This document shows, in pieces, positions 28,961 to 38,079 of a DNA stretch of 41,493 nt; within the stretch, counting starts at the first letter, position 1; each line of letters opens with the position of its first letter. Source of the DNA: CAZRDB01 sp964598695 (GTDB lineage: Bacteria; Armatimonadota; Zipacnadia; UBA1398); assembly GCA_964598695.1 (NCBI GenBank), contig CAZRDB010000017.1:1-41493 (forward strand), given 5' to 3'. The notes below the pieces were generated by a model. That model was not told the DNA's origin, made no database searches, and saw only the letters and a program-made list of their open reading frames with translations. The translations under genes and the position numbers were made by a program.

Positions 28961-31267
28961 ATGGCCGGCTTCCCCACGCGCACGAACGTGCATGCGAGCT
29001 ACTGGGCCGCGGACCAGGACACCCGTCCGGAGACGTTCGGCTACTGCGTGGACCGGTGGTTCGTCGACGGGCGCGCACTGCCGCAGGAGCAGCGCGACCC
29101 GGGCGCCCCGCCCGCGGCCAACGAGGCCTTCTGGGCGCAGGCCACCACCTCGAACCTGCTGCTCGTGCCGGAGCTGCGCGGCGCGATCCTGAGCCCGCGC
29201 TACCGCTTCCTCCCGGCCGACCAGTACCTCACCCCCTGCGTCCCCACGGACGACATCTACTCCACCTTCCAGGCGCGGCCCTGGGCGGGCTCTGGCGTCG
29301 CGAGCGACTGGTGGCGCAAGACCCACCAGGAGCTGGGCGGGAAGGTCGCGCTGTACACGCCGAACGCGGTCGCGCCTCCCCTGGGCTGCGTCCGAACGCT
29401 CACGCAGCAGCCCGTCGACCGAGCGTTCTGCGTCCGCGTCTGCCTGTTCGCGGGTCCGCCCGGGGAGAACGATGACGGACGCACGGCCGTGGCGCAGGGC
29501 TTCCGCCTGCACATGGGGGTGCGGAGCGGGCTCGCGCAGCTCACGGCGACGTTCCCCGTTCCGCACGCGAGCGACGACACCACGAACAGCCGGTGGCTGT
29601 GGCGCTGGACGGGGCCCGGGACCTACGAGCTCTGCGACAAGGTGGAGCAGGAGCGGCTGCGCCCGGGCGACGCGTCGGTCGTGAAGGAGCAGACGGTCGC
29701 GGTGGTGCCGATCTGCGGCCGTCTGCTGATCCTCTCGAGCGATGCGCCGCCCTGGGTCTACCAGCCGGCGACCCCGCTCGAGATCCGTGAGGGCCACGTC
29801 GCGATCGAGGTGTTCGGCTGCCGGGCTTGGGTGCAGTGGGGCTGGGTGCTGTTCCCGGACACGTGCGCCGTCTTCTCGCCCACGATGACCTACGGCGCGC
29901 ACTGGACGCAGTCGCCTGTGGACTTGCGCTTCCGCGCGCTCGTGAGCCGCCACGACGACCCGGAAGGCGACGCCTTCTACGAGGGACGCGTCGAGGACAT
30001 CGAGGCCGGAGACGGGTGGTTCTCGCAGCAGCTCTGGGTGCGCGCCGAGAACCGCTCGACCGCTGAGGGGCACGGCGTCGGCGACCCCGAAGGCCGGCGA
30101 TACACGCCACTGCTGTTCAGCCTCCAGGAGGTCCGGCGGGCGACGCTGACCCCCGCGAGCGGGGAGCCGTTCGACATCGCCCCCTACATCCGGAGCATCC
30201 GGCTCCGCACCGAGGCCAGCCGCCGCGGCCGCACAGCGACCGTGCGGCTGCGCAACTGGCGCGGCCCCGACGAGACCGGGTCCGGGTATGAGCGCGGCGC
30301 CCTCGACAGCGTGTTGCGCGGGATCGGGCGCTGGGAGCTCTCGCTCGCCCACCAGCGTGGGGCGGCCGAGGATCCGCCGCAGGTCGTCTTCGCCGGCTAC
30401 TCGCTCCGGGAGCGCCCGGTCGTGGGTGGCATGCGGCCAGAGGTCGAGTGCGAGCTGATGGACCTGACGCTCCTCCTCAAGCGACAGCCGATGCTCTGGA
30501 CGGTGGCGCCGGGCGGATGGGATCTGAAGGAGTACGTGGAGCTGCTGCTCGGCAATGGCGGCTTCCCGCCCGACGAGACCTGCGAGTGGCCGACCGACTA
30601 CGCGGACAGCCCCGCGGCCATCCCGTTGCAGCAGACGTCCGCGGCGGGCAAGCTCGGCCCCGACACGGATCTCGTCCAGGCCCTCGACCGGCTGTGCGAG
30701 CTGTGCCGCTGGACCTGGGATGTCACCGCCGCGGGCAAGCTCCGCTTCCGCCGCCTCCCGATCGTGCCCGGCGCCCCCGTGTACATCCTCACGGCCCCGC
30801 CGGGTGAGCGGGAGGAGATGGTCCTGCTGCCGGTTGAGGCGACGCGCGACTACGCCGACAGCTGGACCTACACCTACGCCCGGGGGCGGGACTCGGCCGG
30901 CTTCGACCAGGAGGTCATCTACCGTGCGGGTCCTGCCGTCCTCGACAACCCGACCGACCCACGCTACGTGGGCCGGGTGCTCTGGCGCGTCGAGGTGCAG
31001 CCCGACAACCCGGAGCCCGCGCGGATCGCCGCCCAGCTCTGTGAGCAGGGTGCGCGGGTGGGGCAGCGGCTCGGGTGGTCGACCCTGTGGCGCGGGCTCG
31101 AGCCGGGGGATGTGGTCGAGAGCCGGGTCGACTACCTGCGGCTTCGGGCCGGCACGACCTTCGCGATCACCGAGACCGAGACCGAGGTCACGGCCGGCGG
31201 CCAGCTCCCACGGGCGTGGTCGCGCTACACGGCCGAGATCCTGCGCGTTCCCGAGGAGGCGGCGTGA
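28961..31267 (+). CDS. large tail-tip / baseplate hub-like protein
   Basis: A 768-residue protein following the tape measure. No strong catalytic motif is seen. Residues about 1-330 are beta-rich with aromatic and Gly turns; from about 400 the sequence (EVRRATLTPASGEPFDIAPYIRSIRLRTEASRRGRTATVRLRNW) and later DLVQALDRLCELCRWTWDVTAAGKLRFRRL resemble phage hub proteins, with tandem beta domains and the 'Lqaldrlae...w.w...gklrfr' segment. The position fits a distal tail/hub protein. It overlaps the next gene (TGATG). Identity beyond 'tail tip' is uncertain. Confidence 0.55.
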   Translation: MAGFPTRTNVHASYWAADQDTRPETFGYCVDRWFVDGRALPQEQRDPGAPPAANEAFWAQATTSNLLLVPELRGAILSPRYRFLPADQYLTPCVPTDDIYSTFQARPWAGSGVASDWWRKTHQELGGKVALYTPNAVAPPLGCVRTLTQQPVDRAFCVRVCLFAGPPGENDDGRTAVAQGFRLHMGVRSGLAQLTATFPVPHASDDTTNSRWLWRWTGPGTYELCDKVEQERLRPGDASVVKEQTVAVVPICGRLLILSSDAPPWVYQPATPLEIREGHVAIEVFGCRAWVQWGWVLFPDTCAVFSPTMTYGAHWTQSPVDLRFRALVSRHDDPEGDAFYEGRVEDIEAGDGWFSQQLWVRAENRSTAEGHGVGDPEGRRYTPLLFSLQEVRRATLTPASGEPFDIAPYIRSIRLRTEASRRGRTATVRLRNWRGPDETGSGYERGALDSVLRGIGRWELSLAHQRGAAEDPPQVVFAGYSLRERPVVGGMRPEVECELMDLTLLLKRQPMLWTVAPGGWDLKEYVELLLGNGGFPPDETCEWPTDYADSPAAIPLQQTSAAGKLGPDTDLVQALDRLCELCRWTWDVTAAGKLRFRRLPIVPGAPVYILTAPPGEREEMVLLPVEATRDYADSWTYTYARGRDSAGFDQEVIYRAGPAVLDNPTDPRYVGRVLWRVEVQPDNPEPARIAAQLCEQGARVGQRLGWSTLWRGLEPGDVVESRVDYLRLRAGTTFAITETETEVTAGGQLPRAWSRYTAEILRVPEEAA

Positions 31268-31482
31268 TGCTCGGATGGAGCGAGGCGAAGCGCGCGATGC
31301 GACGACTGGTTCCCCGTCTGGCGGGGCGACGTCTCGGCGAGGGCACCCCCGACCGGGGCGGCCGCGACACGGGCGGCGCGGACCTGGTGCAGGTCAGCGA
31401 TGACCTGCCGTTCTTCACGATCGGCCACGAGACCCTCGGGGCGTTCCCCGAGGACGACTCGGAGGCCTGGGTGCTGGGGTAG
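31267..31482 (+). CDS. small tail-region protein, unknown
   Basis: A 71-residue protein beginning at ATG 31267, which shares its A with the previous stop codon (TGATG). It has a basic start (WSEAKRAMRRLVPRLAGRRL), a Gly/Asp-rich middle and an acidic end (TLGAFPEDDSEAWVLG). It lies 3 bp before the 1152-residue tail protein. No recognised family. The tight spacing supports expression. Confidence 0.5.
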   Translation: MLGWSEAKRAMRRLVPRLAGRRLGEGTPDRGGRDTGGADLVQVSDDLPFFTIGHETLGAFPEDDSEAWVLG

Positions 31483-31485
31483 ACC

Positions 31486-34400
31486 ATGGCCAAGAGCCGC
31501 TACAGCCTGCCGGGTTCCTCGTTCGCGGGGCACTTCACGCTCCCGAACATCGCGTTCAGCCCGAGCGCGATCCAGCTCGACGTGCCGGTGCACCAGCCCG
31601 GCCGGCGCCTCGACTGGAACCTCGACTGGGCGGAGGTGTGGGTGCGGGACGTCTACGTGCTCTACCACTGGAACGGGTCGGCGTGGGTAGAGGCAAGCTC
31701 CGTGGGTGGGACGATTCCGGGCTACCCGCTCGACTGGGACCCGGCCCTGAACTACGTCCCCGTGCTGGCGCTGGTCGCGGGGGCGGGGATCACCGGCGTG
31801 GCCGCGAGCGAGCAGGTCGTCGCGGCCTGCTACGGCCCCACGGGCTCGATCGGGACGGTGCAGGTCAACTGGTCGGTCTCGTGCGGCGCCTTGCCCTGCT
31901 ACTACGACCGGGGCGAAGTGAACCTCGGAGACCGCTACTCGCGCGCCCTGTGGACGGACCAGCTCGAAGTGGCAGAGCACTACTACAAGGAGGAGTGGCC
32001 GCTGTCTGCCTCGTGCGGAGGCGCCTCGGCCACTGGGTCGCGCGTGTACGGCCCCGGCCCGCACGCCCCCTCGTGGGCCGCGACGCTCGCCTACAACGCC
32101 GGCCTGATCCTGGAGGCGCGCGGGACGCCCCCCGACATGGAGATCTGGGGCGAGCGGCTCGCGGATGTGACGGAGGTCGTCTGGTCGTCGGACGGCAAGT
32201 ACGGCTCCCATGGCGAGGCGACGATCGAGGACGCGGACTTCGCCACCTACACCACGGGCGCGGGCTTCCTGCGCGGCACGGTCGAGGGCGACGGGCCCTC
32301 GCTCGGGGCCAAGGTGGGCGGCTCGTGGTCCCACAGCGAGTGGGGCAAGATCACCAGCCGCTTCGCCTACAACGTGAAGGCGTTCGACGTGCTCAGCGCG
32401 ATCGACGGGCTGCGCGCGCGAGCGACCTACGTGGACGGCGACTTCGCGGTGCCGGGAACGGTGCAGGTCGAGGCGACGCCCGGCTCGCGGCGATCCGACC
32501 CCACGACCACCGACCCGCTCACGGTCACCCTCACCGACGAGAGCCTCGCGGCGCTCCACCTCCCGACGGGTGACAACAAGGTGCCCGGCGTATTCTGGAG
32601 CCTCGACGCGGTGAGCGCCGACGACCTCGAGCACGGCCCCGTCTATCGCGGCGCCTACCAGGCCTACCGCCAGGCCCCGCTCAACATCCTGCGCCCGCCC
32701 TGGCTCGCGGCCGCGCCGAGCGCGTGGACGTTCACGCCGGGCGCGGTGACCTGGGAGCAGGACGAGGTCGAGGCGACCTTCCGCGCGACCTTCCTCGCCC
32801 CCGGCGACCTCGTCGCGACCAAGTCACTCAAGCACCACTACCGGACCGTGTGGAGCAACAAGGCGCGGCTCATCCGCGAGGGGACCGCTCCGCCGGACGG
32901 CGCCCCGCAGTCGCAGCTCTGGCAGTGGATGTTCGGCTTCGACGACACGCACACGAAGCGCAAGGCCGGGCGGGCCGGCCTGCGCTGGGCACAGACCACC
33001 GTCCCCTGCTCGGGCGGGGTCGTGGACTGGGCGAACGGGACGCCGGTCGCGGTCGAGCTGCCCGCGGGCGAGGCCGAGGACATCCACAGCTACCGCACCT
33101 ACGGCTTCCTGGGGATCCGCTACCGGTGGACCAAAGCGAACGGCACCGCGCCGAGGGCGCAACTGCGGCTCACGATCGCGAGCGCCCACGTGACGGTCAG
33201 CGACAGCCACAACACCAACGTCTCCGAGCGGGTCGAGGCGTTCGGCGTCAGCTTCACGGACAGCACCGCCGTCTGGTCGGGGACGATCGAGGACACCGGG
33301 GAAGGCGAGGGGACCCTGTGGGTCGACCTCCTCACGCCGGGCGCGCCCCCGCTCGAGATCGTGGACCGCCTCACCCTCACCGTGCCCTGGAACGCGAACG
33401 CTGGCGACTGCACGTTCGAGCTCGTGGGGATGGCCCTCGATGGCTGGAACCCGACCCGCCAGACCCGCGAGGGGAGGGCGCTCCTGTGGCGCGCCTACGC
33501 GCGACGCCGGCGCTACGGCGATGAGCCGAAGCTCCCGCGCGAGTACACGGGCTTCTGGCTGTGGTGCGACGGGCTCTACGCGTTGCCGCTTCCCGACCCC
33601 GAGCTCGTGGACTGGGCGGGCGCGAGCCCGGATGGCCTCGAGTTCTGCAACTCGGTCGTCGCGGACAATGCGGAGAAGGTCACGGACCTGCTGTTCCCGT
33701 TCCAGGCCATGAACCGGATCCTCGGCCCCTGGGGACAGGAGGGGCTCTATGGGATCACGCAGCTCGCCCGCGGCGATGTCGCGATGGAGCCGTTCTACGA
33801 CGAGGACGGCAACTACTTCGGCCCGAGCTACGCGACCGACTGGCTCGAGGGGCTCGAGGAGTTCGGCTGCGAGGACCACTCCGGCGCCCTCGTGGCCGGA
33901 GCCTGGCAGCCCGCCTACGCGATCCGGGTCGGGCAGGTTCGCCTGGCCGAGGGGATCTGCTGGGCACACGAGGGGACGGGCTCCTACGAGGACGGCGGCG
34001 CGCCGATCGTCACCTACTGGTCGAAGATCCTCAAGAGCCCGCGAGTATGCCTCGGATTCCGCGCTGCGGGACACGACCTCCTCCGTACGGGCGCCGGCCA
34101 GGAGTTCGCCCTCTACGAGACTGACGGGGAGACGGCGCGGGAGGTGTCTCGGGCTACGGCCGACGACTGGGGCCTCGTCTTCTTCCCGCGCGGGGTGCAG
34201 GAGCAGCGCAACAACGAGGGCGGCGCGGGCAACCCGGACGCCGATCGGCCGGACTTCCGGGGCGATGTTCTGACCCCGGGCACCCCGGTCGCGAAGCTCA
34301 CGTTCCCCGCCCACCATGCCCAAGGGCTGCCCTACTGGGCTCTCGCCCTCATCCCCCCACCGCCCGGCGACCGGATCGACGCCGCGGAGGCGCCGTGGTC

Positions 34401-34944
34401 GGGAGTCGCCGTGGTCCGGCATGGGCTGATGCGGTGGGTCGGGGGAGGCGAGACCGGCACGGCGCTCGCGGTCGACGAGTACGTGCGCAACGCCCAAGCG
34501 GGTCGGGCGCCCGAGTGGACCGCCCTCCTCGCCGAGTGCCGGCGGCCGGCCTGCGCGGCTCGCCCCGGCGGCACGTTCGTTGTCGCCGCCGACGATCCCG
34601 ACCCCGAGATCGCTTGCGTTCGGATCCTCTCGGTCCCGCCCCGCAGCCAGGAGGCGCAGATCCTCATGACCCTCGACGGCTACAGCCACCCCGCCGTCAC
34701 CCGGCACCCCGGACACGGCACGCTGTTCCTCCTCGTGCGGCACGCCGCTACCGCGCGTGCGCACGTGCTCGAGCTCGACTGCGTCGAGCAGACCGCCGAG
34801 CCGGTCGCGGACCTCGGCCCCATGGACGAGGCGTGCGGCGCGATCCACGTCGACCCGCAGGGCATCGTCCGTGCCTTCGTCCCGCTCGACGAGACGATCC
34901 ACATCCACGAGTCACGCGACACCGTGAACTGGGCGGAGGTGTAG
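31486..34944 (+). CDS. very large tail-tip or fibre protein
   Basis: A 1152-residue protein, the largest gene in the window. It is beta-rich throughout, with many W/Y/G turns (SAIQLDVPVHQPGRRLDWNLDWAEVWVRDVYVLYHWNGSAWVEAS...). The last 120 residues (AQILMTLDGYSHPAVTRHPGHGTLFLLVRHAATARAHVLELDCVEQTAEPVADLGPMDE) look like repeats of a beta-propeller or exo-alpha-sialidase-like fold, often used for glycan binding. No single known family is recognised. Position between hub and fibre genes suggests a central fibre or tip protein that contacts the cell surface. It ends 3 bp before the next gene. Confidence 0.5.
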   Translation: MAKSRYSLPGSSFAGHFTLPNIAFSPSAIQLDVPVHQPGRRLDWNLDWAEVWVRDVYVLYHWNGSAWVEASSVGGTIPGYPLDWDPALNYVPVLALVAGAGITGVAASEQVVAACYGPTGSIGTVQVNWSVSCGALPCYYDRGEVNLGDRYSRALWTDQLEVAEHYYKEEWPLSASCGGASATGSRVYGPGPHAPSWAATLAYNAGLILEARGTPPDMEIWGERLADVTEVVWSSDGKYGSHGEATIEDADFATYTTGAGFLRGTVEGDGPSLGAKVGGSWSHSEWGKITSRFAYNVKAFDVLSAIDGLRARATYVDGDFAVPGTVQVEATPGSRRSDPTTTDPLTVTLTDESLAALHLPTGDNKVPGVFWSLDAVSADDLEHGPVYRGAYQAYRQAPLNILRPPWLAAAPSAWTFTPGAVTWEQDEVEATFRATFLAPGDLVATKSLKHHYRTVWSNKARLIREGTAPPDGAPQSQLWQWMFGFDDTHTKRKAGRAGLRWAQTTVPCSGGVVDWANGTPVAVELPAGEAEDIHSYRTYGFLGIRYRWTKANGTAPRAQLRLTIASAHVTVSDSHNTNVSERVEAFGVSFTDSTAVWSGTIEDTGEGEGTLWVDLLTPGAPPLEIVDRLTLTVPWNANAGDCTFELVGMALDGWNPTRQTREGRALLWRAYARRRRYGDEPKLPREYTGFWLWCDGLYALPLPDPELVDWAGASPDGLEFCNSVVADNAEKVTDLLFPFQAMNRILGPWGQEGLYGITQLARGDVAMEPFYDEDGNYFGPSYATDWLEGLEEFGCEDHSGALVAGAWQPAYAIRVGQVRLAEGICWAHEGTGSYEDGGAPIVTYWSKILKSPRVCLGFRAAGHDLLRTGAGQEFALYETDGETAREVSRATADDWGLVFFPRGVQEQRNNEGGAGNPDADRPDFRGDVLTPGTPVAKLTFPAHHAQGLPYWALALIPPPPGDRIDAAEAPWSGVAVVRHGLMRWVGGGETGTALAVDEYVRNAQAGRAPEWTALLAECRRPACAARPGGTFVVAADDPDPEIACVRILSVPPRSQEAQILMTLDGYSHPAVTRHPGHGTLFLLVRHAATARAHVLELDCVEQTAEPVADLGPMDEACGAIHVDPQGIVRAFVPLDETIHIHESRDTVNWAEV

Positions 34945-34947
34945 CGG

Positions 34948-35646
34948 ATGGCCTATCAGACCTACCAGGCCGGCGACACCGCCCCGATCGTCCGCGGGAA
35001 GCTCAACGGCAACGTCGCGGCGGCGCAGGCCCACGAAGCCGAGAGCGCCAACCCGCACGGCGCCACGCTCACACAGGCCGCCATCGTGGCGGACGAGCTC
35101 ACGCTCGGGGGCGTGGACGTCGCGGCCGCGCTGGCCGCGCTGCTCGCCAACCGCACCGTGTGCACGGTCCTCCACCCCGAGTGGCCGGGCGTCGTGTGGC
35201 GGGTGGCCGGAGGCGCCTACTACGACCCTGAGTGCGACGTGCCGGACGCCGACTACGATGCGCTCGGCGGGCGCAACCACTACCGCCTCGCCGCTGCGAG
35301 CGGGACCGCCGAGGCGCGGGCGCAGCTCCGCGTGACCTTGCCGCAGGCCTTCTCCGCGTGGGACGCAAGCGCGCCGCTCACGGTGGCGCTGCGCACCACA
35401 GACCTCACCGGCGACGCGTTCGTCTCGCTCACGCCGTACCGGAACGCGACAGCGCTGACGGCCAAGGAGTCGCTCGTGAGCCTCACCGCAGACGCGTGGC
35501 GCGTCGTGACTTGGACCGGCACGGAACTCTCGGCCGGCGACTGGGTCGCGGGGGACACGCTCTCCCTCGCCATCGTGATGGAGGCCACCGAGAGCGACCA
35601 TGCGTCGCTGGCGGAGGTCGCGCTCAGGTGGGTGGAGACGCCATGA
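34948..35646 (+). CDS. tail fibre-like protein
   Basis: A 232-residue protein at ATG 34948 with GGAGGT 7 bp upstream. The N-terminal 60 residues (YQTYQAGDTAPIVRGKLNGNVAAAQAHEAESANPHGATLTQAAIVADELTL) contain 'NPHGATLTQA', the attachment element commonly found in phage fibre proteins. The remaining sequence is a beta-sandwich-like domain (LTVALRTTDLTGDAFVSLTPYRNATALTAKESLVSLTADAWRVVTWTGTEL). It is likely a fibre or baseplate component. It overlaps the glycosyltransferase gene by ATGA. Confidence 0.65.
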   Translation: MAYQTYQAGDTAPIVRGKLNGNVAAAQAHEAESANPHGATLTQAAIVADELTLGGVDVAAALAALLANRTVCTVLHPEWPGVVWRVAGGAYYDPECDVPDADYDALGGRNHYRLAAASGTAEARAQLRVTLPQAFSAWDASAPLTVALRTTDLTGDAFVSLTPYRNATALTAKESLVSLTADAWRVVTWTGTELSAGDWVAGDTLSLAIVMEATESDHASLAEVALRWVETP

Positions 35647-37160
35647 GCCTCCGACGCCTCCGAGCCCAGACGTCCGACCGCCCGGCCGTGCTCGCCCGCA
35701 GTGGCGCCCTGCGCGACGCCGCCGCGATCGTCACATGCCACAACTACGGCCGCTTCCTCGCCCAGTGCCTCGACAGCCTGCTCGCCCAGCGGCGCCCGTT
35801 CGCGGAGGTCGTGGTGGTCGATGACGCCTCATCCGACGACTCGGCCGATGTCGCGCAGCGCTACGCCGACCGAGGCGTCCGCTACGTCCGCGGGGAGTGG
35901 CGCGATGTCTGCGCCGCGCGCAACGCCGGGCTCGCGGCCACCTCGGCCCCGTGGGTCGCCCACGTCGATGCCGACAACTGGCTCGGCCCCGACTGGCTCG
36001 AGGCCCTCGCCCAGGCACTGGCCGATACCTCGGTCGGGGTGGCCTACTCAGCCCCCACCATCGTCCGCGAGGACGGCGCGCCGATCGGGCCCAGCTCCGC
36101 CGTGCGGCCCTTCGACTACTGGGGGCTTCGTCAGGAGAACCACGTCGACGCCTGCGCGCTTGTGCGGCGCGAGGCCATCGCCCAGGCCGGCGGCTGGCAC
36201 CGCGCCTCCGCTCGCTCGGTGCTCGAGGACTGGCACCTGTGGCTCCGCGTCTCGGCGTGCGGCTGGCGGTTCGCGTTCGTCCCCGGCGCGCGGTGGTGCT
36301 ATCGCCGCCACGCAGCCCAGGCCTCCCAGACGGAGTTCGCGGCCATGTGCCAGCAGGGGCGCGTCGAGGTGATGCGCGACACGTTCCGTGTCGCGGTCGT
36401 CACGCCGTTCTGCGGGCGGGACTGGGCGCTCGGGCGGACGGTCGCGTCCTGGGAACGCCTCGGCTGGCCGGCGGACCGGCTGCACCTGCTCGCGATCGAC
36501 AACGCGTGCGACGCGGCGTTCGGCCGGCGGCTGCAGTGCGCCATCGCGGACCAGTGGGCCAGCTACTCCGTCGTGCGCGACGTCGGGCGAGCGGGGGAGG
36601 GGGTGGCCAATGCGGAGTTCGCGAACCGCGCCGACCTCCGCCGCCGCGCGGGCGGGGACCTCGCGGACGCGATGTCACGGCTCTACGCGCGCACCGCGCT
36701 GCCACTGCTGGGCGCGTGGGCCGACCTCGTCCTCACGCTCGAGGACGACATCGAGCTCGTGTCCGACGGCGCCATCCCGCGACTGCTCGAGTGCCTCGAG
36801 CCCGGGGCGGCGGTCGCAGCGGCGGTCGTGCGCTCCCGGTTCGACCGGGACGCCGGCGGCGAGCCCCTCGTGATCGCGTGGGACGTGGACGCGGAAGAGC
36901 CGTACCGCCAGCACCTGCTGGCCGAGGACGCGAACTGGCCCCGTCCGCGCCCCGTGGGCGGCACGGGCTTCGGCTGCACGCTCCACCGCGCCGGCTGCTG
37001 GCACGAGCTCCTCCCGCCCCGCACGAGCGTGAACGACGATGGACGCCACCTGTGGCACGACGTCGCCTACGCCGCGGACGCGCGCCGGGCGGGGTGGCGC
37101 TGGCTGCTCGACCCCACGATCCGGACGCGCCACTGGGACGCATCCGGAAGCTGGGTGTGA
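35643..37160 (+). CDS. two-domain GT-A (GT2-like) glycosyltransferase
   Basis: A 505-residue protein in the middle of tail genes. Domain 1 (about 25-245) is GT2: AAIVTCHNYGRFLAQCLDSLLAQRRPFAEVVVVDDASSDDS, metal-binding DAD at 109-111 (WVAHVDADNW), RSVLEDWHLWLRV (ED at 195-196, the catalytic-base region). Domain 2 (about 248-505) begins RVAVVTPFCGRDWALGRTVASW and has LEDDIEL (367-372, DxD-like) and GWRWLLDPTIRTRHW, a second, distinct GT-A fold. It would transfer sugars from nucleotide-sugar donors. Phage enzymes of this class decorate virion proteins or host surface glycans. Its place after a fibre gene favours glycosylation of tail or capsid parts, but the acceptor is unknown. ATG 35643 overlaps the fibre stop. 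Confidence 0.85.
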   Translation: MSLRRLRAQTSDRPAVLARSGALRDAAAIVTCHNYGRFLAQCLDSLLAQRRPFAEVVVVDDASSDDSADVAQRYADRGVRYVRGEWRDVCAARNAGLAATSAPWVAHVDADNWLGPDWLEALAQALADTSVGVAYSAPTIVREDGAPIGPSSAVRPFDYWGLRQENHVDACALVRREAIAQAGGWHRASARSVLEDWHLWLRVSACGWRFAFVPGARWCYRRHAAQASQTEFAAMCQQGRVEVMRDTFRVAVVTPFCGRDWALGRTVASWERLGWPADRLHLLAIDNACDAAFGRRLQCAIADQWASYSVVRDVGRAGEGVANAEFANRADLRRRAGGDLADAMSRLYARTALPLLGAWADLVLTLEDDIELVSDGAIPRLLECLEPGAAVAAAVVRSRFDRDAGGEPLVIAWDVDAEEPYRQHLLAEDANWPRPRPVGGTGFGCTLHRAGCWHELLPPRTSVNDDGRHLWHDVAYAADARRAGWRWLLDPTIRTRHWDASGSWV

Positions 37161-37174
37161 CGGAGGGATCCACC

Positions 37175-37636
37175 ATGACCGACCAGGTTGCGCGGATGAC
37201 CGAGCTGCAGTCGAGCGCCGGCACCAACATGGTGCTGGCGGGCGTGGTGATCCTCGCCGTCCTCAGCGTGCTCGGGCTGCTGGTCGCGTACCTGCGCGTC
37301 CGGCTGCGGGATGAGATGAAGGACCGGGAGCAGGAGCGCGTCGAGCGCCAGAAGCTGTTCGACCACGTCCTCGAGGGCAACGGCGACCGCACCAAGCCCG
37401 GCCTCAAGCAGCTCGGCGAGCGCTTCGACCTGATCGCCAACCAGCAGAAGCAGCTCGCCGATCAGCAGCGCGAGCTCGGCGAGTACGTGGTGCAGGCGCT
37501 CGGCGCCGGCGAGGAGCGCATGGGTCGGATCGAGGGCGACATCGGCCGGATCTCCGACTCGATCGCCCAGGACCCCTGCCGCCGGGCCGGCGCCCAGCCG
37601 GGCGACTGCCCGGCCGAGGGGGGCGCCTCCACGTGA
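37175..37636 (+). CDS. one-TM coiled-coil protein (holin or spanin candidate)
   Basis: A 153-residue protein starting at ATG 37175 with CGGAGGGA 8 bp upstream. There is one transmembrane segment at about 18-41 (NMVLAGVVILAVLSVLGLLVAYL), then a long charged coiled coil (LRDEMKDREQERVERQKLFDHVL...LGERFDLIANQQKQLADQQRELGEYVVQALGAGEERM) and a Cys/Pro end. This shape fits a single-TM holin, an inner-membrane spanin, or a membrane-linked tail factor. It lies three genes before the endolysin, so a lysis role is reasonable but unproven. Confidence 0.5.
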   Translation: MTDQVARMTELQSSAGTNMVLAGVVILAVLSVLGLLVAYLRVRLRDEMKDREQERVERQKLFDHVLEGNGDRTKPGLKQLGERFDLIANQQKQLADQQRELGEYVVQALGAGEERMGRIEGDIGRISDSIAQDPCRRAGAQPGDCPAEGGAST

Positions 37637-38079
37637 GCGCCCTCTCCCACACCACGCTCGGCTCGACCATCACGCGCGAGGAGCTCCTCGCCCTCGACCC
37701 GGAGACGCTGCGCGGCGCAACGATCACCGGCGTCTGCTGGGCTGTCGAGGCGCCGCTCGGTGAGCCCTACCGACCCTCAGACCTCCTGCCTGAGCTGCCG
37801 GACGGGGCGGCTTGCACGATCGAGGACAGCAACCTCGACAACGTCCGGATCCCGACCGGCTACCTACTCGTGCGCTGCTCGTGCCGCCGCATCCAGGTCC
37901 AGAGCGATCTCGAGGACTGGGAGATCGGGGAGGACGGCCTGCCGCTCCGGCCCGTGCGCTGGCGCGAGTACGAGGAGCTCGGGCTCAGCACCGACCCCGC
38001 CGACCTCCCGTCCGAGCCGCTCGAGGATTCGGCCGTGAGTCTCGCGTGGAGGGCGAGGTGGGACGATGGCTCTGCCTAG
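37633..38079 (+). CDS. unknown protein in the tail/lysis region
   Basis: A 148-residue protein at GTG 37633 (GTGA overlap with the coiled-coil gene) that runs 14 bp into the tailspike gene. REELLALDPETLRGATITGVCWAVEAPLGEPYRPSDLLPELPDGAACTIEDSNLDNVRIPTGYLLVRCSCRRIQVQSDLEDWEI may form short beta repeats (TITGV..., CTIEDSNLDNVRIP), a hint of pentapeptide-like or beta-helix coils, but the pattern is too short to be sure. The C-terminal 50 residues are acidic and Pro-rich. No family recognised. Confidence 0.5.
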   Translation: MSALSHTTLGSTITREELLALDPETLRGATITGVCWAVEAPLGEPYRPSDLLPELPDGAACTIEDSNLDNVRIPTGYLLVRCSCRRIQVQSDLEDWEIGEDGLPLRPVRWREYEELGLSTDPADLPSEPLEDSAVSLAWRARWDDGSA

